A stretch of DNA of 64,000 bases from the NCBI GenBank assembly GCA_023460935.1, contig JAEWOI010000020.1:99656-163655 (forward strand), written 5' to 3'. This DNA comes from Actinomycetes bacterium. Lineage in GTDB: Bacteria > Actinomycetota > Actinomycetes > Propionibacteriales > Propionibacteriaceae. A model generated the notes under the pieces. That model searched no databases and was not told the DNA's origin. It worked only from the letters and a program-made list of their open reading frames with translations. The number at the start of each line of letters is the position of its first letter. The first letter of the stretch is position 1. A program made the position numbers and the translations under genes. This document shows, piece after piece, positions 1 to 10,700 of the stretch.

Positions 1-3000
1 CAGGACAGCGGCCGGGTCGCGGGCGTCGTCGAGCCCGCCGAGGGCGACAGCCTGGCTGAGCACGACCGCGGGCTTGTGGCCGTTGGCGGCGATGAGCATC
101 AGTTGGCCGCGCAGCGCCGGCCAGGCGTCAGCTCCGGTGAGACCGTACCGTTCGCCGGCCCAGTCGATGACCTGCTTGGTCTCGTCGGAGAGGTGCTGTT
201 CGGCGGCGAAGCCGATCGCGTCGAGGTAGCAGGTCGCCGCGGGGGCGAGGAGCCGGTCGGGCTGGTCGGCCTGGTTGAGCAGGGTGGTGGCCGAGGCGGG
301 TGCGTCGTCGTGGCCCAGGATCTGTTCGAGCAGCTGGGTCGCGGTGTCGGGCTCGAACAACTGGCTTGCGATCGGGGCGAGGTGGTCGTCGGTGTCGTTG
401 ACCTCGACCCAGGCGTGGTTCGCGTGCCGGCCGCGGGTGAGCATGGTGTAGGCCAGCTGGCGCGACTCGGCGCCGGTGAGCAGCCCGTGGCAGGTGTCGG
501 CGGTGACGCCCTGGGCGGTGTGGATGGTGGTGGCATAGCCGAGTTCAACACTCTCGGCGACATAGTGCGCGGGCAGGGTGAGCTGGTGGTGGTTGCGCAG
601 GTGCTGCACGTCGATCGAGCCGTCGCTATGCACCGCTGTGACCCTCCAGCGGTCGCCGTTGCGGACCCACGCGGTCTCACCGGTGTTCAGGCTGCGGTTG
701 TTGCGCCGGGTGAGTACGACGTCGCCGATGGAGGCTTGGTTGCCGTCGATGAGGTCGGCTTCCCGGTCGGGCCGGGTGCCATTGAGGCGGGCGTGCCGTG
801 CGGTGGCGTTGAGTTGGGCGACTTGTTCGCGGGTGGGGGCGAGCATGAGCGCGTCCAGACCGGCGCGGGTGTCGGCGCGCCAGGCTTCGAGGACGGCGGT
901 GGTGGCGGTGTCGCGGTCGACGACATGAACCCGGTTGTGGTCGAGGTAGTAGCCGAGGGCCCCAGCATCGCCGGCCCGTAGGGCGAGGGAGGCGTCGGCT
1001 TCTGCGGGGTCGGTGAAGCGGAGGACTTCGTCGAGGTGGAGGGCGCCGTGGGTGGTGGCGATGTCGCGCAGGACGCCGCCGGCTCCGATGGCGCCGAGTT
1101 GTTGGTCGTCGCCGACGAGGCGGATGCTGGCGCCTTGGTCGAGGCACCAGGTGATGATGTGGTCGAGGGTGAGGGTGTCGGCCATGCCGGCTTCGTCGAT
1201 GATCACCAGCGTGCCGGGTCCGACCTTGTCGGCGAGCGGTTCGTGGTGGCCGATCGCCCACACCAGCTTGGCCAGGTTGTCGGCGAATGCGCCTGGGCCG
1301 AGTTGGGTGCGGAGCTGTTCGGCGGCCGCAGCCGACGGGGCGAGGCCGACGACGTTCCCGCCGCTGTTGGTCCAAGCGGTGGCCAGGGTGCGCATGGCGG
1401 TGGTCTTCCCGGTCCCGGCCGGCGCGATCGCGAGCTGGAGGCGGCGTCCGGAGGTGGCCATCTCCCGGACGAGGATCTGCTGGGCGTTGTTGAGGGGTTC
1501 GCGGTTCGCCATCGTCTGCAGCAGTGCCAGCGACACCGAGTTGTGGTCGGCGACCCGTCCGCCGCCACGTGCGGCGGTGTCGACGAGGCGTCGTTCGGCC
1601 CACAGGATGCGTTGGGAGGTGTAGCGGGTGGCTTCGGGTCGTTCGTACACCGAGCCGCCGTCCGGCCGGCGCAACAGGTCGGGCTCCACCGGCATCGTCC
1701 GGGTGGTGCGGATCGGCACGGAATGCGCCGGCCCCAACGCTTTGGCGACCACGGCGTCGACCGCCTGCCCGATCTGGTCCAGGGGGAGCGCGGCGGCCCG
1801 TGCCTGGCGCAGGGCCTCGGAGCGGACGTTGAACGGTGTCCACCACGACCGCTTCCCCTCCACGACGCTGATCACGGCCGCGGCCGTCCGGCCCACCCAA
1901 GTGTCGTCCACGACAACCGACGCAGCCGGCGTGTGGCTGAACACCTGGTGGAGGATGCGTTCGATGCCGCCGGTTCCGAGGAGCCGGGTGGCTTGGGCGG
2001 CCCAGGTGCGGCGTTGGTCGGTCTCGGCGCGGGGCGGGTGCTTGGACTCCCGGGTCGCGAGGGTGGCCTGCTGTTCGAGGTCGAGCTTCTCCGCGGCGGT
2101 CGGTGGGCGTTCGTGGTGGTCCTCGAACTCGGTGACGAGCTGGCCGGTGAGTTTGGTGATGGTCTCCCGGCGGGTCGACCAGCGCCGGTTCAGCGCGGGG
2201 TCGACGCCGGCGATCTCATAGACGGGTCGTTTGTCCTCGCGTCCGACCGCGACCATGGTGAGGCCGAGGGCGCGGAGCCGGGCGGTGAGGCTGGTCAGGT
2301 ACACCTCCGACAAGGTGACCTTCGCGTCATAGACGAGTTGCCCGTTGATCGCCATCCAAGCGCCCTGGAGGGTTTGGACCTTGTTCGAGATCGCCACATG
2401 CGTGTGTAGGTCCGGATCCCCAGCCCGGCTGTCACGGTGGGTGAACCGGCCGGCCACCATGCCGCGCACCGGCACGTGCCGGGCACCTTGGTGGCCCTGC
2501 CGGGTGAACAGCACCCGAGCCTCGCACTCGGCCAGGGTGTCGGTGACGGCAGCGTCGTGGACCTGCCGGATCGCCGCGGCGAGGGCTGGGGGAGCGATCG
2601 CCCACAGGCTGGACACCGACTTCGGTGGGGACAACGTGACGTCCCACCCGGCCAGCGCCGTCCGCGGCTTGCGCGTGTTCTTGGCGATGAAACCGTGCAA
2701 TTCCCGCGCACCTTCGGGTGGACGGCCGTAACGGGCGCTGAACCACTCCCTGGCGAGAGTGGTCCGCAGCTCCTCCCGGACCGCCTTTGGAACCGAAGCT
2801 CCCACCCAGAGACCGTGGGTGTCGCGCCAGGACTCGAGACGGTGCGCGAGTTCGGTCTCGAACGGGGTCGGGGTGTTAGCAAAGACGGAGAAGGCCCGGC
2901 CCAGCTTCGCGCCGGTGGTCGGATCGAGGCCGGCGCCGAACAGCAACTTCATCTGCTCCGCGGTCACCACCGAGCCGGCGTCCAGACCGAGCCCGGCCAG

Positions 3001-3156
3001 CCCGCGGCCGTACCAGGTGCCCGGGGACTCGCCTTTGGCGGTGTAGTAGTCGGCCAGGCTGCCCCGGCCCAGGCCGGTCGCGTCCTGCACCGCGACCTGC
3101 CGGACCAAGTACTCATAGCCCGTGCCTGCCGCCAGCTTCACCAGACCGATCGCCAC
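1..3156 (-). CDS. MobF/TrwC-type conjugative relaxase with RecD-like helicase domain (partial, runs off left edge)
   Basis: This gene nicks and unwinds plasmid or integrative-element DNA during conjugation. The reading frame is open from a GTG at 3156, preceded by a strong GGAGGTGAT ribosome site, to base 1, giving 1,052 residues without a stop. Residues 36-50 carry the Tyr-Tyr pair (DYYTAKGE, Y37 and Y38) typical of TrwC/TraA; residues around 180 read AGWDVTLSPPKSVSSLW; the metal-binding three-His type motif appears as HTHVAISNK at 251-259. The C-terminal half is a superfamily 1 helicase: Walker A GTGKTT at 581-586, Walker B IIDEAG around 652-657, and TIHTAQG near 872. The C terminus lies beyond the window. 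No type IV secretion or coupling protein genes are visible here, so whether the element is self-transmissible cannot be judged. Confidence 0.93.
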   Translation of the reverse strand, partial: MAIGLVKLAAGTGYEYLVRQVAVQDATGLGRGSLADYYTAKGESPGTWYGRGLAGLGLDAGSVVTAEQMKLLFGAGLDPTTGAKLGRAFSVFANTPTPFETELAHRLESWRDTHGLWVGASVPKAVREELRTTLAREWFSARYGRPPEGARELHGFIAKNTRKPRTALAGWDVTLSPPKSVSSLWAIAPPALAAAIRQVHDAAVTDTLAECEARVLFTRQGHQGARHVPVRGMVAGRFTHRDSRAGDPDLHTHVAISNKVQTLQGAWMAINGQLVYDAKVTLSEVYLTSLTARLRALGLTMVAVGREDKRPVYEIAGVDPALNRRWSTRRETITKLTGQLVTEFEDHHERPPTAAEKLDLEQQATLATRESKHPPRAETDQRRTWAAQATRLLGTGGIERILHQVFSHTPAASVVVDDTWVGRTAAAVISVVEGKRSWWTPFNVRSEALRQARAAALPLDQIGQAVDAVVAKALGPAHSVPIRTTRTMPVEPDLLRRPDGGSVYERPEATRYTSQRILWAERRLVDTAARGGGRVADHNSVSLALLQTMANREPLNNAQQILVREMATSGRRLQLAIAPAGTGKTTAMRTLATAWTNSGGNVVGLAPSAAAAEQLRTQLGPGAFADNLAKLVWAIGHHEPLADKVGPGTLVIIDEAGMADTLTLDHIITWCLDQGASIRLVGDDQQLGAIGAGGVLRDIATTHGALHLDEVLRFTDPAEADASLALRAGDAGALGYYLDHNRVHVVDRDTATTAVLEAWRADTRAGLDALMLAPTREQVAQLNATARHARLNGTRPDREADLIDGNQASIGDVVLTRRNNRSLNTGETAWVRNGDRWRVTAVHSDGSIDVQHLRNHHQLTLPAHYVAESVELGYATTIHTAQGVTADTCHGLLTGAESRQLAYTMLTRGRHANHAWVEVNDTDDHLAPIASQLFEPDTATQLLEQILGHDDAPASATTLLNQADQPDRLLAPAATCYLDAIGFAAEQHLSDETKQVIDWAGERYGLTGADAWPALRGQLMLIAANGHKPAVVLSQAVALGGLDDARDPAAVL

Positions 3157-3528
3157 CGCCGATCACCTCCTTCCATCACCACTAAGCGGACGAGCACCCC
3201 CCGATTCGGACACTGAGGGCCGGCGACTTGGACCGAGATCCGAACCCGCTCACCCCCGTAAGCCCGCCAACCGGCCCGATCCGGACAGCAGATGACGACC
3301 TTCTTCGCCAACCCGCGGCCACCGACATCGCCGGCGATCACTCCGTTGGCTCCAGCAGCACAGCACGGCAACCTCCCCCCAAACCGCCGAAACCGGTCCT
3401 CTCGCGACGACTACGCGCGCAGGTCGGATCGCGAAACCCCTAGTGGCAGGCGCCTCCCCCCAACCTCCCCCAACCTCCCCCCGATCGTCACGAGAAGCCG
3501 TTGACGCGCAGCTCACGGGTTCTCCCTT
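3157..3528. other. Non-coding stretch with a C-rich triplicated repeat
   Basis: No convincing gene is present between the relaxase and the toxin-like gene. The stretch contains three near-identical tandem units of CCTCCCCCAA type at 3453-3482, which are C-rich on this strand and G-rich on the other. Upstream regions of relaxase genes often contain the transfer origin, so oriT could be here, but I found no recognisable nick site. Confidence 0.4.
3453..3482. repeat. Three tandem ~10-11 bp C-rich units
   Basis: The bases read CCTCCCCCCAA, CCTCCCCCAA and CCTCCCCCC in succession. The complementary strand has runs of five or six G and could fold into a G-quadruplex. Function unknown. Confidence 0.6.
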
Positions 3529-3571
3529 GACAACCGGGGTTGACGCAGGGACTGTGACAACTAGAGTTGTC
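3529..3571. promoter_or_regulatory. Two tandem palindromic operators before the toxin-like gene
   Basis: Two 16-bp palindromes with the same half-site stand 27 bp centre to centre: GACAACCGGGGTTGAC at 3529-3544 (one mismatch) and GACAACTAGAGTTGTC at 3556-3571 (arms perfect, two-base centre). The second ends five bases before the GTG start at 3576, so a bound repressor would block transcription or translation. The likely binder is the helix-turn-helix protein encoded at 3793-4050, as in autoregulated toxin-antitoxin operons; that link is inference. Confidence 0.7.
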
Positions 3572-3575
3572 GGGT

Positions 3576-3779
3576 GTGGAGATTGTGGACAGCGCCCGGA
3601 AACGCGGCATCCCTGACCGCGACATCCGGCATCCCGTCGACAACGCGATCCGGGTCCACGTCATGGACGGCTACCTGATGTTCGTCGGGCCCGCCCAGGC
3701 CGGACAACTCCTCGAGATCGGCTACAACCCGACCACCGACCGGATCTTTCACGTATGCCCGCCCGACCCAAGTACCTGA
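3576..3779 (+). CDS. Small toxin-like protein of a two-gene module
   Basis: The product is 67 residues from GTG 3576; a TTG at 3567 inside the operator would add three residues. It contains IRHPVDNAIRVH, then GPAQAGQLLEIGY and a final IFHVCPP. This pattern resembles short actinobacterial proteins of the DUF4258/BrnT-like toxin type, where a conserved His follows a beta strand, but the similarity is from memory and weak. A helix-turn-helix gene follows after 13 bp on the same strand, and paired palindromes precede it, which is the layout of toxin-first type II modules such as brnTA or higBA. No toxic activity can be read from sequence alone. Confidence 0.55.
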   Translation: MEIVDSARKRGIPDRDIRHPVDNAIRVHVMDGYLMFVGPAQAGQLLEIGYNPTTDRIFHVCPPDPST

Positions 3780-3792
3780 CAGGAGCAGACAC

Positions 3793-4050
3793 ATGACCAG
3801 CCGCACCGAGGCCGAACTGCTCGACGAGATCGAAAACGCCAACCACGGCGAAGGGCCAGACCCCATCGCCAGCTTCGACGGAGACGCCCTCCAGGCCATC
3901 CTCACCGCCCTGCGGGACCGGAACGCCGCCCAGGCCCGGATCGATGCCGCCGTCGCCCGAGCCCGTGCTCAGGGCGCCTCCTGGACCGTCATCGGCGCGA
4001 TGCTCGGCGTCAGTCGCCAGGCCGCCCTCAAGAAGTACCGTCACGCCTGA
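3793..4050 (+). CDS. Helix-turn-helix antitoxin-like protein
   Basis: The product is 85 residues starting at ATG 3793 behind an AGGAG site. The N-terminal half is acidic and likely helical; residues 60-85 read as a helix-turn-helix (GASWTVIGAMLGVSRQAAL followed by KKYRHA), a motif common in small actinobacterial DNA-binding partners of toxins. It lies 13 bp downstream of the toxin-like gene and probably shares its promoter. The likely role is to neutralise the upstream product and repress the operon through the tandem palindromes at 3529-3571. Assignment rests on the motif and position only. Confidence 0.65.
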   Translation: MTSRTEAELLDEIENANHGEGPDPIASFDGDALQAILTALRDRNAAQARIDAAVARARAQGASWTVIGAMLGVSRQAALKKYRHA

Positions 4051-4366
4051 GCCACGGCTTGTTCGGTCAGGCCCCCGGCCGATCGACTGTGACCTTCGAG
4101 TGCAGGGCGAGGCTCGCCACCCTGCCATTCGTCGCACGATTGTCGGGTGCAGTTCTTCGGATCGGCTGACCGTCACCAGGTGAGCCGGGAGGACAGGCGG
4201 TGCGTGATCGAGAACGCCCCAGACGGTGGTCGTGCTGCGGGAGGAGCAGGAGAGTTTCCTGTAGATCGGCTTCGGCGGCCCGCGAGGCCGCCTACGGCCT
4301 GGAGTTCCTGCGTTCGCGTCCCAGGTTGGGTCGCCCCGGCGACCTCGAACACGAGGTCGGGTGGTG
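4051..4366. other. Non-coding stretch after the toxin-antitoxin-like pair
   Basis: I see no gene with convincing start and codon pattern here. Longer open frames exist but show the base pattern of high-GC shadows. The stretch includes a GC-rich inverted repeat around 4268-4292 (GGCGGCC and GGCCGCC arms). Confidence 0.4.
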
Positions 4367-4483
4367 ATGCAGTTCCGGCTCGACCCCGAACGTGCTGCAC
4401 GCCGGGACGCCTACGCCGCCCCGGAACACAAGTCCCGCTACCAGATCCTCCGCGAAGCCCTCGACCAACAACTCGCCAACTGA
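4367..4483 (+). CDS. Short 38-residue open frame, possible gene remnant
   Basis: From ATG 4367 the frame reads MQFRLDPERAARRDAYAAP and continues to an LDQQLAN end at TGA 4483. The charged, helical composition looks like real protein rather than a shadow and may be the surviving end of a longer plasmid-type gene, since the region around it has no other reading frame. No family recognised. Confidence 0.3.
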   Translation: MQFRLDPERAARRDAYAAPEHKSRYQILREALDQQLAN

Positions 4484-4768
4484 ACCCTCACCCATCCACG
4501 CCACCGCCGAAACGCTCGACCACTCACTTACGGGGAATCACGAAGACATCATCCAGAACAGCCAGAGCAACCGATGTCACCAGCCCATACACCCGGTGCA
4601 AATCGGACTTCCGTGGCGATCAGGGGCGCGGCCTCGCGCCTCGCGTCTGGTCTGACCGATCACTGGCGGGATCGTTGGTCCTCTGATACTAATAAGCACC
4701 ATTACCCACCCCGGGCGGCTAGGTCGGTAGTCTTGTGACGGCAGCGCCGCCGTCTTGAAGGACGACCC

Positions 4769-7700
4769 ATGTTGCGTCTGCCGATCTCTCGTTCTGGTGT
4801 TGCCCTGCCTCGCTGGCTGGTGTGTGTGCTGGCTGGGTTGTTGTCGGTGGTGTTGTGCTTCACCACCGAAGTTCCGCAGGCCCGTGCGGAGACGCCGCCG
4901 CCCACGCCTACACCGTCCGGGACTGCCGCTGCGGCGGCTGATTCCGATGGTGACGGTACGCCGGACCGGCCGGATCTGGTCTCGGCCGGCGTGACCGCCC
5001 GTGTGCTGGGTGTGGCGGTGGAGGATCTGTCGCAGCGGACCGGGCAGGTCCGGGTGCTGGTGAATCCGGATGGCACGTCGGAGCAGGAGTCGCACGCCGC
5101 GCCGGTGTGGGTGAAGGACGCCGACGGAAGGTGGGTGGATGTCGATTACACGCTGGTGGCTCGTGATGGTGGCTATGCGCCGAAGGCTTCGCCGTCGTCG
5201 GTGCTGATTGATGGGGGTGGGGAGGCCGAGTTTGCTCGGATGGATCTGCCGGGGGGTGGGTCTTTGGTCTGGTCGTGGCCTGAGTCTTTGCCGCCGGCCA
5301 GCGTTGAGGGTGCGACGGCGACCTATGCGGTAGCTGACGGCGTGGATCTGTTGGTGACCGCGACGGGGTTGGGCGTGTCGACCCGGATTCGGATCAACAC
5401 TCCGGAGGCGGTGGTGCCGGAGTTCACTGTGAAGGTCAGCACGGATGGTGTGGATCTGTCTCAGACCGACGATGGGCAGTTGTTCTTCACTGACGGTAAG
5501 GATCGTGCCGGTCAGACGTCGACGTTGACGGCTTGGGATGGTCGGTTGGATGAGTTTGGTGACCCGGTTGAGGTGGTCGCGGTTGAGGCGTCGCTGGAGG
5601 AGACCGCTGCCCGTGGTGGGTCGTCTGATCAGGAGTTGACTCTGACGACCCCGGATGAGTTGGTGTCGGATCCGGAGGTGGTTTATCCGATCATCATCGA
5701 TCCGGACGTGGCCCCGCAGATCGCTTCGCAGGACACTTGGGTGCGGAAGAACAGCACCGGGATCGACACGCTGCCCTATCGGGTGCTGGTGGGCAGGATC
5801 GCGTCGCATTCATCGACCGAACCGGGCTATGGGTTCATGCAGTGGCCGAATGGGGAGATCGCCGGCCGGAAGATCGTGAAGGCCGATGTGCACCTGTACC
5901 AGTACGGGGCGGGGTCGTGCTATTCGAAGCGGATGAACATCCATCCGCTGGATGGTGCGTGGGATGAGGCCACAACCACCTATGCGACGAAGCCGTACGG
6001 GCGCACTGATACGGGCACGTCTAGCTCGCTGACCAAGAACGTGGGTGGGGATGGGTGTGCGGCGAACGCGTTCATCACCGCGGATCTGACCAAGATGGTG
6101 CAGGCCTGGGCGAATGGCCCGGGCAACGGTGGGTTCGTGAACTATGGGATCCAGATGAACGTGCCGGCGGAGAACAACAATGATGTGAGCTATGAGCGCC
6201 GGTTCTGCTCGATCAACTACGACCCGACCCACACCTCGTGCAACAGCTCCACGCGAGCGCCCTACCTGACGCTGACCTACAACGGTCCGCCGAACCAGGC
6301 AGCCGTGCCGTCAGTCAGCGCTGCGCGCACCTTCGACGCGAAGCTGTGGACCTCTGATCCAAACCCGGACCTCACCACCACGGCAACCGATGCCGAAGGG
6401 TCGAAGATCACCTACAGCTTCGACGTGCGCACCGCACCTGACGCCACCGAGGTGTTCGCGTCCTGCACCTCAAGCCTGGTTGCGGGCGGGACCACGGCGG
6501 GCTGCAAGCCAGACAACCCCCTGATCGATGGCCACTCCTATGTTGTGCGGGCGCGTGCCACCGACGAGTACGGCCTGGTCGGGGACTGGTCGGATTGGCT
6601 CCCGCTCGGAGTGGACACAACAGTGCCGACGGCACCGGCGATCACCTGTGACGGCTACGAAGCCGACAGCTGGCATGCCACCCGGCTGGCCGCGACGACG
6701 ACGTGCACCTTCACCGGCACTGGTGTGGCCGACTTCGCTTGGCGCCGCACGAATGCCGGGACGGTCGAGGATCAGCCGGCTGTGATCGCCTCCAGCGGGA
6801 CCGGTACGACCAGCTCGATCCCGGTCCCCGAGACCGGTGTCGTGAAGGTGGAGGCCCGCGCACTGAATCGAGCCGGTAGCGGCAGCGCCTGGACAACACT
6901 GACCTTCGGGATCGGCTCTGCTGCGGTCACCCAACCGATGCGCGACGACCGTTCCACCTCCACCTTCCCGGTCCAGGCCATGACAGGTGGAGGTGCGACC
7001 TCGGCACGGGTCGAGTGGCGCTACGCCCCCGACACCGAAGGCGACACGGCCACCGGCTGGACCCCCGCGACCAAACTCCAGTTGAAGTCTTCAGGTGCGG
7101 CGTGGACAGGAACCCTGCAAACCAGCACCCCGCTGTCACAGACCCCGCCGCTGACTTGGACCCCGTCGAAGGAGACCGGGATCAGCATCCCCTCCACCGT
7201 GCAGCTCCGCGTCGTGTTCACCTATCCAGGCAGCGTCGAAATGCCCTCGCCCCTGCAACGGATCGTGCTGATCCCGCACGCCTTCGGCGGCTCCTACCCC
7301 ACCCAAGAGGTCGGTGCAGGAACCCTGGCGCTGTTCACCGGCGAATACCAAGTCTCCGAAACAGATGTGTCCGTGCCGGGCGCCGGTGGGAACCTCACGG
7401 TGGGCCGCACCCATGGCACGCTGACCGGCGATCTGGCCGGCCCGGCCGGGGTGTTCGGGCCGGGCTGGACGGCCGACCTGGCCGGCGAGGGCGCAGGTCT
7501 GGCGGGCTATGTGGTGACCGACAACACCGCTCTGGACGGCACCATCATCCTCACCTCTCCGGATGGTGAGTCCGATTTCTATGCCCACTCGACTGGAACC
7601 AAGGGCACGCTCAAAACCGGCACCTACAGCGGTGTCGGCGAGACCGCGCTCAATCTCGACACGCTCAAACTCGCCACCGGCGGCGGCACGGGAATCAGCC

Positions 7701-10700
7701 ACACTCTGACCCTGACCGAGCAGGACGGCACCATCACCGAGTTCCAGCGCACCACCGCAGGAGTCTGGTCGACCCACAAAACCGTCGAACCAGAAGACAA
7801 CTCCACCGTCCAGTTCATCCGCGACACCAACGGTCTGATCACCTGGATCCTCGCCCCCGCACCGGCCGGCGTCACCTGCACCGCCGCGACCCAGGGCAAA
7901 GGCTGCCGGGCACTCAAGTTCACCTACACCACCACCGGCGCCGGTTCCCGGCTCACCAAGATCCAATACCGGGCCTGGGACCCCAAACCCGGCAGCGACG
8001 GCAAACCCAGCGCCGCGGCGGCAGTCTCAACCTACGACGTGGCCGGCTACGGCTACGACAGCCAAGGTCGCCTCACCGAAACCTGGCAACCCACCGGTTA
8101 CGGCGACACCGGAACCGGCCGCAAGACCACCTACGAATACACCACCATCAACTCCAAGACGGTGGTCACCAAGGTCACCGACCCCGGACTGGTGCCGTGG
8201 CGCTTCGACTACGACAGCCTCGGCCGCCTCGCCCACGTCAAACGCGCCCTCGACCCCGCCGTGGGCACCGGCGACGCGACCTGGACAGCGGCCTACGACG
8301 TGCCCCTATCAGGCGACGGGGTCCCTGACCTGACAGCAGGGTCGGTGGCCGGCTGGGGCCAGCTCGCCGCAGACGCACCCACCGGCGCCACCGCCGTGTT
8401 CGAACCCGACTGGACACCAGCCGCAACCCCAGGCAGCGACGACTGGCCCTACGCGTCGATCTCCTACTTCTCCCAAGCCGGACGAACCACCAACACCGCG
8501 GTGTACGGCGCCGGCCAGTGGCTGATCGACTCCACCCGCTACGACGCCCAAGGCAACACCACCTGGACCCTGTCCGGAGCTGGTCGGGCACTCGCACTCG
8601 GCGAACCAGACCCAGCCAGCGCGGCCGACAAGTACGCGACCCTCACCGTCTACAACGACGCCGGAACGCGAGTCGAGTCCAGCTACACCCCGATGCGGGA
8701 AGTCGTCCTCGAAAACGGCACCTCGGTGGTGGCCCGAACCGTCACCAGCACCCTCTATGACGACGAAGCCGACAGCGACCTCATGCCAGGACGGCCCACG
8801 ACAGACGTCCCCGAAGGCGGCTACCAACTCGCCATCGAACAGGCCACCGCCGTCACCGACCGAATCTTCCCCAAAGCCGCCGGCAACACCTGGGACAGCC
8901 GCAAGGTCCGCTACCGCTACGACCCAGTTAAGACCGGCGACGCCTCCGGCTGGACACTCAAGGTCCCCACCAGGACACTCACCCAAGACGGTGCCGGCTG
9001 GGCAACCACCATCAGCCGCTACGACACCGAGGGCCGCGTCGTCGAAACTCGCACCCCCGGCGGCACCGCCATCACCGACGGCTCCGCAAACGACACCTAC
9101 TCCACCAAGACCATCTACTACACCGCCGACACCACCGCAGAAGCCTCCACCTGCCGCTCCAAACCCGAATGGCACGGCAACCCCTGCATCACCAAGACCG
9201 CCGGCGACCCCACCACCGGCCACCCCATCCCGGCCAAGACCACCACCGGCTACAACATCCACGGCTCCGTTACCCGGATCGAGGAGACCGCCGCCACTTC
9301 GACCCGCGCCACCGTCACCGGCTACGACTACCAAGGCCGCGAAACCAGCGGCAGCACATCCCTGACCGGACACACCACAATCAGCGGCACCACCAGCTAC
9401 CACGCCACCACCGACGCGGTCACCACCACCACCCGTGGGGGCCTCACCGAGTCCTTCACCTACGACACGTGGGGCCGTGAGCTCACCAGCACCGACGGCA
9501 CAGGCAACACCGCAACCACCACCTACGACACCGCCGGCCGAACCAAGACCTACAACGACGGAAGAGGCACGTACACCTACACCTACGACGGCACCGACAA
9601 CCAAGGCCGAACCGAACACCGCGGACTCACCACCAAGATCGACCTCGGCTACGCCACAGGCGACACCGACCAGATCACCGGCGCCTACGACACCGCCGGC
9701 GACCTGATCAACCAAGCCCTACCCGACGGCTACACCCAAACCTGGACCCGCAACCTCGCCGGACAACCCACCGCCAGCAGCTACGCCCAGACCACCGGCG
9801 GCACCACCATCCCAGTCCTCGGCTTCACCCAGACCTACGACCACCTCGGCCGCGTCGTCACCGGCACCGGACCGGCCGGTAGCCGACGCTACACCTACGA
9901 CGATCGAGCCCGGCTCACCAAGGTGCAAGACACAGGTACCGCCGGCTGCACGTCACGCCGCTACACCTTTGAGGGCGACAGCAACCGCACCAGCCTTACC
10001 ACCTACGCAGCAAACGCCACCGGCGGCTGCCAAACCACCACCGCCGACACCACCACGAACTACAGCTACGACCAAGCCGACCGGATCACCACCAGCGGCT
10101 ACACCTACGACCCGCTGGGCCGCGCCACCACCGTCCCTAAGGGCCACACTGACCAGGCCGACGACCCCATCGCCACCGATCTGGCCGTCACCTACGCCGC
10201 GAACGACATGGTCGCCAGCCTCCAACAGACCGCCCGCGAACCCGCCAGCGGTGCCGGCCAGGTCCGCAAGCAGACCTTCACCCTCGACGGCTCCGACCGC
10301 ATCTCCACCACCAAGGACTACACCGACACCGTCCAACTCACCGAAACCCTCAACCACTACGACAGCGACAGCGACAACCCCGCCTGGACCCAAACCAAGA
10401 CCAGACCAGACGCCAACACCACTTGGACCACCACCTGGAACCGCTACCTCTCCGACCTCACCGGCAGCCTCGCCATCGACCTCGACAACGCCGGCAAGGC
10501 CCAACTGCAACTCTCCAACCCCCACGGCGACATCATCGCCACCACCACTATCGGCCAACCCGGCATCAACGCCTACACCGAGACCGACGAATACGGCCAA
10601 CTCAAGACCACCACCAGTGCCCGCTACGGCTGGCTCGGCACCCACCAACGCGACACAAACACCATCGGCGGCCTGGTCCTCATGGGCGCCCGCCTTTATG

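Noticed and set aside
677..1900. Long arginine/proline-rich minus-strand frame
   Set aside because: It is a shadow of the relaxase-helicase, whose true frame contains the Walker A and B motifs and runs unbroken to base 1.
3138..3371. 77-residue minus-strand frame overlapping the relaxase start
   Set aside because: No recognisable motif or good ribosome site; the strong GGAGGTGAT site belongs to the relaxase GTG at 3156.
4147..4686. 179-residue plus-strand frame
   Set aside because: Composition is that of a high-GC shadow with no ribosome site; only the short frame at 4367-4483 looks protein-like.
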